64,000 nt of DNA from Burkholderia sp. FERM BP-3421. Lineage in GTDB: Bacteria > Pseudomonadota > Gammaproteobacteria > Burkholderiales > Burkholderiaceae. Positions 53,096 to 59,990 of this stretch are shown piece after piece. Position 1 is the stretch's first letter. Each line of letters begins with the position of its first letter. The stretch lies in NCBI RefSeq assembly GCF_028657905.1, contig NZ_CP117781.1, forward strand, positions 620,001 to 684,000, in the 5' to 3' direction. The notes beneath the pieces are model-generated. The model did not search any database and had not been told where the DNA came from. It saw only the letters and a program-made list of their open reading frames with translations. A program made the translations under genes and the position numbers.

Positions 53096-54128
53096 CGCCG
53101 CGAAACAGGACGAAGTCGTCTTGTCGCTCGACGAAGTCGAGCGGCTGTCATTCGAGGTGCTCACGCACCACGGCATGTCGGACGCGCACGCGCGCGCGAT
53201 CGCCCGCGTGATCACCCGATGCCAGCGCGACGAGTGCCACTCGCACGGCATCTATCGCCTGCTGGTCTGCGTGCGTTCGCTGCGCGAAGGCCAGGTCGAT
53301 CCGCGCGCGGAGCCGATCCTGCGCACGCTTGCGGGCGGCGTCGTATCGGTCGACGCGCAGCGCGGCTACTCGCTGCTCGCGTTCGAACTGGGCTTGCCGG
53401 CGCTGGTCGAGCGCGCGCGCGCCCAGGGCATCGCGGCGCTGGCGATCAATCGCTGTTTCCATTTTTCGGCGCTGTGGCCGGAGGTGGAGGCGCTCGCCGC
53501 GCATGGGCTGGCCGCGCTCGCGATGTGTCCGAGCCATGCGTGGGTCGCGCCGGAAGGCGGCGCGCGGCCGGTGTTCGGCACGAATCCGCTGGCGTTCGCT
53601 TGGCCCCGGCCCGGCGGCGAGCCATACGGCGAGCCGTTCGTGTTCGATTTCGCGACGAGCGCGATCGCGCGCGGCGACATCGAGCTGCACGCACGCACCG
53701 GCCGGCCGATCCCGCCGGAATGGGCGATCGACGCGCACGGCCGGCCGACCACCGATGCGCGCGCGGCGCTCCAGGGCGCGATGCGGACCTTCGGCGGACA
53801 CAAGGGCTCGGCGCTGGCGGCGATGATCGAGTTGCTCGCGGGTGCGTTGATCGGCGATTTCACGAGCATGGAATCACTGGCGTTCGACGCAGGCGTCGGC
53901 GCGACGCCTTGCCACGGCGAGTTGCTGATCGCGTTCGATCCCGACGTGTTCCTCGGCGCGCGACGCGACGAGGGGCAGGCGCGCGCGGAGCGCTTGCTGG
54001 AGGCGATCGCCGGGCAGGGCGCGCGCCTGCCGTCGCAGCGCCGCTTCGCGGCCCGCGCACGCAGTCTCGCGCAGGGTGTGCGGGTGCCGGGTCCGCTCTA
54101 TCGCGACATCCAGGCACTGCTGGGTTGA
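53088..54128 (+). CDS. Ldh2/MDH2-family reductase (delta1-pyrroline/piperideine-2-carboxylate type)
   Basis: 346 aa; ATG 53088 overlaps the dehydrogenase stop by 8 nt and has GCGGAG upstream. Features of the family are RCQRDECHSHGIYRL (residues ~43-57, catalytic His region), SVDAQRGYSLLAFEL, GTNPLAFAWPRPGG, FVFDFATSAIARGDIELHA and GGHKGSALAAMIELLAGAL. The SHG-type start and context match NAD(P)H-dependent reductases of cyclic imino acids (DpkA/LhpD), used in trans-3-hydroxyproline or proline-type catabolism. Lactate/malate activity is less likely. Last gene of the operon. Confidence 0.82.
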   Translation: MHDAAKQDEVVLSLDEVERLSFEVLTHHGMSDAHARAIARVITRCQRDECHSHGIYRLLVCVRSLREGQVDPRAEPILRTLAGGVVSVDAQRGYSLLAFELGLPALVERARAQGIAALAINRCFHFSALWPEVEALAAHGLAALAMCPSHAWVAPEGGARPVFGTNPLAFAWPRPGGEPYGEPFVFDFATSAIARGDIELHARTGRPIPPEWAIDAHGRPTTDARAALQGAMRTFGGHKGSALAAMIELLAGALIGDFTSMESLAFDAGVGATPCHGELLIAFDPDVFLGARRDEGQARAERLLEAIAGQGARLPSQRRFAARARSLAQGVRVPGPLYRDIQALLG

Positions 54129-54147
54129 GTACGAGCGCGCGGGCGCG

Positions 54148-54834
54148 TCACATGGCTTCGAGCCGGTAGCCGTGCGTGTAGATGGTGCGCAACCGCACGC
54201 CGTTGCCCGCGTGGATCGAGAGCTTGGCCCGGATCCGATAGATGTGCGTGTCGAGGCTGCGCGACACGGCGCCCAGGTCGCGCCCCCAGATCGAACGGAT
54301 CAGGGCGTCGCGTGGCATGACCCGGTCGACGTTGCGAAACAGCAGCGCGACGATCTCGAACTCGCGCGGCGTCAGCTTGACCGGCTCGCCATGCAGCTGG
54401 GCAGTGCGGTATTTCGTGTCGATCCGGTAGCCGCCGATCTCGATCGTGTTGCTTTGCTCGCCGAGCTTCGGATATGCACGGCGCGCCAGCGCGTTGATGC
54501 GCGCGATCAGTTCGCACCGGTTGACCGGCTTCACGAGGTAGTCGTCCGCGCCCGTATTGATGGCCTCGAGAATCTCGTCGTCGCGCGCCCGGCTGCTCAG
54601 GAACAGGATCGGCAGATGCGGGCCGATGCGCTCGCGCACCCAGGCCAGCACTTCGAGCCCGGACAGGCCCGGCACCTGCCAGTCGAGGATCAGCAGGTCC
54701 GCAACCTCGCTTTCCAGATGGCGAATGGCCTCGCACCCGTCGCGCACCGCGTGCACGTGATGGCCCAGTTCCACCAAGATCGATCTGACCAGAGCGATAT
54801 AAGCGATATCGTCCTCGAGATATAAGATTTTCAT
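54148..54834 (-). CDS. OmpR/PhoB-type response regulator, orphan
   Basis: 228 aa from ATG 54834. Receiver domain 1-120: acidic pair LEDD (residues 7-8), phosphoacceptor Asp in LLILDWQVPGLSG (~51), Ser in LFLSSRARDD and the Lys in DDYLVKPVN. The winged helix 135-225 includes LTPREFEIVALLFRNVDR and RSLDTHIYRIRAKLSIH. No sensor kinase gene is adjacent. The upstream 300 bp is A+T-rich and shared with an H-NS-type gene on the other strand. Target unknown. Confidence 0.9.
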   Translation of the reverse strand: MKILYLEDDIAYIALVRSILVELGHHVHAVRDGCEAIRHLESEVADLLILDWQVPGLSGLEVLAWVRERIGPHLPILFLSSRARDDEILEAINTGADDYLVKPVNRCELIARINALARRAYPKLGEQSNTIEIGGYRIDTKYRTAQLHGEPVKLTPREFEIVALLFRNVDRVMPRDALIRSIWGRDLGAVSRSLDTHIYRIRAKLSIHAGNGVRLRTIYTHGYRLEAM

Positions 54835-55151
54835 AATATTTCGTAATCCTGTCTTAAATTCTCGATCGGCATGGGCAGACTTTTCGTGGGATGATTCGGT
54901 TGGAGAACTGGGCCGGGGCTTGACATTTTCCTCGCCGAAATGGTCGCATTGAAGGCTAGGCGAAATTGTCAACGTTTATGAACATTGAATCTTCCGAAAC
55001 AAATTGTTTCGATGAGTAAAACTGCTGGTCGTGTAAGCACTGTTGACAAAAGTTGTCAATAGCCGAAAGTGCCGCTGCTACGCTTTCCTCAACAGCTCCC
55101 GTCCTCCAGGCGCTGCCCGCGATGGGATGCGTGGCTGGGTCGAGGCGAGCC
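54835..55151. other. A+T-rich divergent region between response regulator and H-NS-type gene
   Basis: 317 bp, markedly A+T-rich from 54835 to about 55080, as expected for a region bound by H-NS-type proteins. No gene seen. Confidence 0.5.
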
Positions 55152-55493
55152 ATGATGGTCTACGAGTCATATATGGAGAAGAAGGCGCTGCTCGAGGATC
55201 AACTGAGCCGGGAGCGCGTCATCATTGCCACCGCGGTGCTCGCGGAAATCCGACAATGCATCCAGGAGTTCGGATTTACGCAAAGCGATCTGTTCCCGGA
55301 TGAGTCGAATGGCGCGACGCGAAAGCGTCGCGCCAAGTATTTCAATCCGGAAACGGGCGAAACCTGGTCTGGCGTCGGCAAGGAGCCGCGCTGGCTGCGC
55401 GGCAAGGATCGGGACCAATTCGCGCTCGATGCGGCGCCTGAAGAGGATCGCCGTGAACCTGCCGGCGTCCAATCCGTGCACGAGGCTCCCTGA
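55152..55493 (+). CDS. H-NS histone-like nucleoid protein
   Basis: 113 aa from ATG 55152 (a second ATG follows directly), with GAGG 8 nt upstream. The N-terminal half is a coiled-coil oligomerisation region (YMEKKALLEDQLSRERVIIA, AEIRQCIQEFG). The C-terminal DNA-binding motif is YFNPETGETWSGVGKEPRWL, the beta-proteobacterial form of the TWTGxGRxP hook (here SGVGKEP, with Lys/Glu in place of Arg/Ala). The tail after it is acidic. Likely a xenogeneic silencer acting on A+T-rich DNA such as its own promoter. Confidence 0.85.
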   Translation: MMVYESYMEKKALLEDQLSRERVIIATAVLAEIRQCIQEFGFTQSDLFPDESNGATRKRRAKYFNPETGETWSGVGKEPRWLRGKDRDQFALDAAPEEDRREPAGVQSVHEAP

Positions 55494-55659
55494 TTTTTTG
55501 TCGCGCGACCGACACGCGACTTCATCCGCCGCCGGGTCCGGGAAACGCCATGCGGCAGGGCGGGAGCGCCGTGGCCCGTCTTTCAATCATGACCGTGCAT
55601 CGTGCGGACGCAATTGGTTTCGTATGACTCATCATTCGGCGTGTGGCAAGGAGAACGGC

Positions 55660-56325
55660 ATGGCTGACGACGTCTTCGTCGGCGTCGACGTGGCGCATGA
55701 CATGCTGGACATCGTGGTGTCCAGCGCCGGGCTCGTGTGGCGCTATCCGAACGATCCGGCTGGCATCGACCGGCTGGTCGATGCGGTCGCGGCATGGCGG
55801 CCGGCGCTCGTGGCCGTGAAGTCGAGCGGCGGGCATGAATTCGACGCGATTTGCGCGTTGCAGGCGGCCGGGCTGGCGGTGCTCGTGATCAGCCCGCATC
55901 AGGCCAGGGAGTTCGAGCTTGCGCTCGGCGAGCCGGGCGGCACGGACGTGCTCGATGCGCAGCGGCTCGCGACGCTCGGCGCGACGCTGTATCGGCAGCC
56001 CAGCGGCGAACAGTGTGCGAAGCCGATGGGCGACCTGGAACGGATGCGCATGCAGGCGCTGATGCAGCGCCATCGCCAGTTGTTTGCCCTGCTGATGGCG
56101 GAATATCAGTTGCTGGCGCAGTCGCACCCGAGCGTGCGCAAGGGCGTCGAACAGACCATCGGGTTCCTGAAAGTGCAGATCGCGGGCGTCGAGCGTTGCT
56201 GCGCGACGCATCTGAGATCGCACCGCGCGACGCTGACCGATGCGCTGAGCATCGCGCGCCGCGCCGGACGCGGCCGCCGCGCCGAGGGCGCATACGGCCG
56301 GCTGTGGGGCCGGCGGGTCAAGTAG
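55660..56325 (+). CDS. IS110-type transposase N-terminal domain only, catalytically altered
   Basis: 221 aa from ATG 55660, with AGGAG 6 nt upstream. It matches the DEDD (RuvC-like) N-terminal domain of IS110 transposases: VGVDVAHDMLDIVV (first Asp), QAAGLAVLVISPHQAREFEL and GGTDVLDAQRLATLG (last two Asp). The conserved Glu of the EATGG motif is replaced by Lys in ALVAVKSSGGHEF. The C-terminal serine domain is missing; after a helical segment the protein stops at an arginine-rich tail. No terminal repeats or second half follow. It may be a remnant or a domesticated protein, given the intact ribosome binding site. Confidence 0.75.
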   Translation: MADDVFVGVDVAHDMLDIVVSSAGLVWRYPNDPAGIDRLVDAVAAWRPALVAVKSSGGHEFDAICALQAAGLAVLVISPHQAREFELALGEPGGTDVLDAQRLATLGATLYRQPSGEQCAKPMGDLERMRMQALMQRHRQLFALLMAEYQLLAQSHPSVRKGVEQTIGFLKVQIAGVERCCATHLRSHRATLTDALSIARRAGRGRRAEGAYGRLWGRRVK

Positions 56326-56340
56326 CGCGGCGGGTCGCTG

Positions 56341-57345
56341 CTACGCGACCCATTCATTGAGCACCGGCGTATCGAGCGCGGGCGCGCGCTCCGCGTCCTC
56401 GAAGGTGCGCTTGCTGCAGGTCGCGTCGAGGCTGCCCCGGCCGCTCAGCAGCGGGCAGCGGTCGAACACCTCGGCGATCCAGTCGACGAACACGCGCACC
56501 TTCGGCGACAGATGCCGGCTGTGCGGGTAGACGATCGAGATCGGCATCGGCAGCGGCTTGTAGCCCGGCAGCACCTCCTTCAGCGTGCCGGCGCGCAGGT
56601 GCGGCAGCACCATGAAGAGCGGCGGCTGGATCAGGCCGAAGCCTTCGATGCCGCAGGTCACGTAGGCGTCCGCGTCGTTGACCGACACGATGCCGTTCAC
56701 CTTGACCTCGACTTCCTTGCCGTCGATCAGGAAGGTCCAGTCGAAGGTGCGGCCGGTGCGGTGCGAGAAATACATGACCGCCTTGTGTTGATCGAGATCC
56801 TCGATCGACTTCGGTTCGCCGTAGCGTTCGAAGTAGGCGGGCGACGCCACCGTCACGCCTTCGAACAGGCCGATCCGGCGCGCGACGAGCGAGGAATCCT
56901 GCAGCGCGCCGACCCGGATCACGCAGTCGACGCCTTCCTGCAGCAGGTCGACGGGGCGATCGGTGAGGCCGAGCTGGAGGTCGATGTCCGGATAGCGCTG
57001 GTGGAATTCGCACAGCGACGGAATCACGAGCAGGCGGCCGAGCGAGCCGGGCATGTCGACGCGCAGCTTGCCGTGCGGCTTGCGGTTGTTGGTCTGGAAG
57101 CTCGCCTCGGTTTCCTCGACGTCCGCGAGGATGCGCACGCAGCGCTCGTAGTACGCGGCGCCGTCCGGCGTCAGCGACAGGCGCCGGGTGGTCCGGTGCA
57201 TGAGCCGCACGCCGAGGAACGCTTCGAGATTCTGGATGATGGTCGTGACCGACGCGCGCGGCAGGCCGAGCGTTTCGGCCGCCTTGGTGAAGCTGTTCGT
57301 ATCGACGACGCGCGTAAACACCTGCATGGCCTGAAGCCGGTCCAT
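56341..57345 (-). CDS. bpeT: LysR-family regulator of the BpeEF-OprC-type efflux operon
   Basis: 334 aa from ATG 57345, with GGAGGGAG upstream. The winged helix-turn-helix occupies residues 3-62 (RLQAMQVFTRVVDTNSFTKAA, LPRASVTTIIQNLEAFLG). The effector domain (90-295) has GKLRVDMPGSLGRLLVIPSL and GVDCVIRVGALQDSSLVARR. Its position, divergent from llpE and an RND operon, is that of BpeT in B. pseudomallei and CeoR in B. cenocepacia, activators of efflux of trimethoprim, chloramphenicol and fluoroquinolones. The C-terminal 30 residues are longer than usual LysR tails. Confidence 0.87.
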   Translation of the reverse strand: MDRLQAMQVFTRVVDTNSFTKAAETLGLPRASVTTIIQNLEAFLGVRLMHRTTRRLSLTPDGAAYYERCVRILADVEETEASFQTNNRKPHGKLRVDMPGSLGRLLVIPSLCEFHQRYPDIDLQLGLTDRPVDLLQEGVDCVIRVGALQDSSLVARRIGLFEGVTVASPAYFERYGEPKSIEDLDQHKAVMYFSHRTGRTFDWTFLIDGKEVEVKVNGIVSVNDADAYVTCGIEGFGLIQPPLFMVLPHLRAGTLKEVLPGYKPLPMPISIVYPHSRHLSPKVRVFVDWIAEVFDRCPLLSGRGSLDATCSKRTFEDAERAPALDTPVLNEWVA

Positions 57346-57410
57346 TACTCCCTCCAGAAAACAAAGCCGGAACAAGGGCAGGCCGCCACGCGACGGGGCG
57401 CGGGCGGCAT

Positions 57411-57464
57411 CGATTGTTCAGGGGTGTGGAATTGTGTTGCGGGATTATAGGCATTTATCCGGAT
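57411..57464 (+). repeat. Duplicated regulatory element, copy 1 (bpeT side)
   Basis: 54 bp matching copy 2 at 42 of 54 positions without gaps, 311 bp apart. The blocks CGATTGTTCA and GAATTGTGTTG are identical. Each copy contains ATTGT twice, 19 bp apart, a pattern fitting a LysR-type site. Confidence 0.75.
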
Positions 57465-57721
57465 TTTTGCCGAAGATGGCAAATCGCGGGCGCGGATGCG
57501 CCGTGCCGCGCGCCGCCTGGGCCCGGCCGGGTCTGCAAGACCGGACTGCGAGTAGTGGTTTGGGCCGGCGCGATCGCGGACCGTTACCGCTGACGGGCGG
57601 CCGCCTCGGTCCGCGTCGGCGACGCACCCGCCGCGCGCCGCGCACCCGGACGGGCGCCGCGCCGGTTCCCGCCCAAGGGAACGCCGCCCGGCCGCCCCCC
57701 GCGCATCCTTCCTCCCGCCGT

Positions 57722-57775
57722 CGATTGTTCAGATGCATTGAATTGTGTTGACGGATTGTCGGGATTTATCTCGAT
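57722..57775 (+). repeat. Duplicated regulatory element, copy 2 (llpE side)
   Basis: Same 54-bp element as 57411-57464 in the same orientation, ending 37 bp before the first llpE ATG. Confidence 0.75.
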
Positions 57776-57812
57776 GGCGCACGGATCCAGAATGCGATCC
57801 ATCTTGAAATGA

Positions 57813-58682
57813 ATGCGCGCTGCCGCCTCATCTGCCATGAATGGATCCGACTTACGCTTTCCGCCGACCTCCCCGTGGGGCGGAGAAGCGCGTGCACGCG
57901 GGGCGCTCGCGGTCACCGACGTCGAAATCGGCGGCTATGCGAAAGACATCGTATTACGCCTGTACCGGCGGCCCGACAAGACCGGGCTGCCGATCGTGCT
58001 GTATTTCCACGGCGGCGGTTTCGTGCGCGGCTCGCTCGCCGACGCCGATTTCGCCGCGCGCTTCCTGGCCGAGCATCTGCCGGCGCTCGTCGTTTCGGTC
58101 GATTATTCGCTCGCGCCGGCTTATCCGTTCCCGGCCGCGCCGGAGGACGCGTTCTGCGCCGCGCGCTGGGTCGAGGCCCGCGCCCGCGCGTTCGGCGGCA
58201 ATCCGCGCCGGATCGCGGTGGCGGGCCATGACGCGGGCGGTCAACTCGCGAACTGCCTCGCGTTCATCACGCGCGATCGCGGCGAGGTGCCGATCACGGC
58301 GCAGGCGCTGTTCGGCCCGATGCTCGATCCGAGCATGACGCGGATCGGCGACGAGCAGCGCCTCGCGTCCGACATCACCGCGCGCGATTGCGCGGCGTGC
58401 TATCGCGCCTACCTGCCGCAACCCCTGCAGCGCATGCATCCGTACGCCGCGCCGCTCGAATCGGTGCGGCTTGCCGGGCTGCCGCCGACGCTCGTCGTCA
58501 CGGCACAGAACGACGTGCTGCACGTCGAGGCCGAGAAGTACGCGGCCTGCCTGATCGACGCGGGCGTGCCGACTCAGGTCATGCGCTTCCCCGACACCAC
58601 GCACGCGGCCCTCGCGGATCACCCGCCCGCGCTGCTGGAGGCGACGCGCTTCTTCCAGTGCCGCTTCCACGCCCGTTCCTGA
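57813..58682 (+). CDS. llpE: LlpE-type alpha/beta hydrolase of the efflux operon
   Basis: 289 aa; ATG 57813 or 57837 are both possible, neither with a strong ribosome binding site. Alpha/beta hydrolase of the hormone-sensitive-lipase group: VLYFHGGGFVRGS is the oxyanion HGGG motif and SVDYSLAPAYPFPAAPED is typical. The nucleophile motif reads VAGHDAGGQLA, so Asp stands where GDSAGG has Ser. The remaining triad region (TAQNDVLHVEAE, FPDTTHAAL) is present. LlpE is the first gene of the bpeEF-oprC operon but is not required for efflux in B. pseudomallei; its job is unknown. Confidence 0.82.
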   Translation: MRAAASSAMNGSDLRFPPTSPWGGEARARGALAVTDVEIGGYAKDIVLRLYRRPDKTGLPIVLYFHGGGFVRGSLADADFAARFLAEHLPALVVSVDYSLAPAYPFPAAPEDAFCAARWVEARARAFGGNPRRIAVAGHDAGGQLANCLAFITRDRGEVPITAQALFGPMLDPSMTRIGDEQRLASDITARDCAACYRAYLPQPLQRMHPYAAPLESVRLAGLPPTLVVTAQNDVLHVEAEKYAACLIDAGVPTQVMRFPDTTHAALADHPPALLEATRFFQCRFHARS

Positions 58683-58714
58683 ATTCCATTCCAATCACGC
58701 TACTGGAGATCTTC

Positions 58715-59929
58715 ATGGCTATCCTGCACTCCCGCCGCGCCCGCCTCGCGGCCGCCGCGCTGGCGACCGTCGCGGTCGCCGGCTTCGGCGCCTTCAGCGC
58801 GATCCGCGTGAACGCGAGCGCGCCCGACAAGTCGGCGCCGCCTCCGCCCGAAGTCGACGTCGCCACGGTTCTCGCGAAGACGGTGACCGACTGGCAAAGC
58901 TATTCGGGCCGCCTCGAGGCGGTCGAGAAAGTCGACGTGCGGCCCCAGGTGGCCGGCACGATCGTCTCGGTCAACTTCAAGGACGGCGCGCTCGTGAAGA
59001 AGGGCGACACGCTGTTCGTGATCGACCCGCGCCCGTATCAGGCCGAGGTCGACCGCGCGGCCGCGCAGCTCGCCGCCGCGCAGGCCCGCGACGGCTACGC
59101 GCAAAGCGACTGGCAGCGCGCGCAGCGCCTGATCGGCGACAACGCGATTGCGAAGCGCGACTACGACGAGAAGCAGAACGGCGCGCGCGAAGCGAACGCG
59201 AACCTGAAAGCGGCCGCCGCCGCGCTCGAAACCGCGCGCATCAACCTCGGCTACACGCGTATCGTCGCGCCGGTCGCGGGCCGCGTGTCGCGCGCGGAGA
59301 TCACCGTCGGCAACGTGGTGTCGGCCGGCGCATCGGCCGCGCCGCTGACCACGCTGGTCTCGGTGTCGCCGATCTACGCGTCGTTCGACGCCGACGAGCA
59401 GACCTACTTGCAATACATCAACGGTGCGAAGGACGGCCGTCAGGTGCCGGTCGAGCTGGGGCTCGCGAACGAGAGCGGCTATTCGCGCCGCGGCGCGATC
59501 GATTCGGTCGACAACCGGCTCGATGCGTCGTCGGGCACGATCCGCGTGCGCGCGCGCTTCGACAATGCGGACGGCATGCTGGTGCCGGGCCTGTATGCGC
59601 GCATCAAGGTGGGCGGCAGCGCGCCGCATCCGGCGCTGCTCGTCGACGACGCGGCGGTCAACACCGACCAGGACAAGAAGTTCGTGTTCGTGGTCGACGG
59701 GCAGGGGCGCGTGTCGTATCGCGAGGTGCAAGTGGGCGGGCAGCACGGCAACCAGCGCGTGATCGTCAGCGGCCTGCAGGCGAGCGACCGCGTGGTGGTG
59801 CGCGGCACGCAGCTGGTGCGGCCCGGCGAGCAGGTGAAGCCGCATCTCGTGCCGATGACGGGCGGCGAGGATGCGCCCGCCACCCCGGTCGCGGCGGCGC
59901 AGGGCGCGCCGGCGGCGGCCAAGTCCTGA
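58715..59929 (+). CDS. bpeE: RND efflux periplasmic adaptor (BpeE/CeoA)
   Basis: 404 aa from ATG 58715, with TGGAG upstream. An N-terminal membrane segment or signal (residues 8-30) is followed by the lipoyl half VDVRPQVAGTIVSVNFKDGALV, an alpha-hairpin (residues ~105-165, YQAEVDRAAAQLAAAQARDG to AAALETARINLGYTRI), the second lipoyl half RIVAPVAGRVSRAEITVGN, and beta-barrel and membrane-proximal domains. No lipobox Cys is evident. It links BpeF in the inner membrane with OprC in the outer membrane. It lies 32 nt after llpE. Confidence 0.92.
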   Translation: MAILHSRRARLAAAALATVAVAGFGAFSAIRVNASAPDKSAPPPPEVDVATVLAKTVTDWQSYSGRLEAVEKVDVRPQVAGTIVSVNFKDGALVKKGDTLFVIDPRPYQAEVDRAAAQLAAAQARDGYAQSDWQRAQRLIGDNAIAKRDYDEKQNGAREANANLKAAAAALETARINLGYTRIVAPVAGRVSRAEITVGNVVSAGASAAPLTTLVSVSPIYASFDADEQTYLQYINGAKDGRQVPVELGLANESGYSRRGAIDSVDNRLDASSGTIRVRARFDNADGMLVPGLYARIKVGGSAPHPALLVDDAAVNTDQDKKFVFVVDGQGRVSYREVQVGGQHGNQRVIVSGLQASDRVVVRGTQLVRPGEQVKPHLVPMTGGEDAPATPVAAAQGAPAAAKS

Positions 59930-59990
59930 TCCGCCCGCACTGCTGATCCGGGCGCGCCGTGCCGGCGCGCCCTATCCGATAGAGCTTTCC

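Larger units (their letters stand above)
57346..57812. other. bpeT-llpE intergenic region with a GC-rich core
   Basis: 467 bp. A+T-richer elements at both ends (the 54-bp repeats) flank a very GC-rich core (about 57475-57720) with open but unsupported frames on both strands. Confidence 0.6.

Noticed and set aside
55494..56340. Complete insertion sequence
   Set aside because: Only an IS110 N-terminal domain is present, with no C-terminal domain, second frame, terminal repeats or target duplication seen.
57434..57751. Small genes inside the bpeT-llpE gap on both strands
   Set aside because: Arg/Pro/Gly-rich frames caused by the GC-rich core; no ribosome binding site or family.
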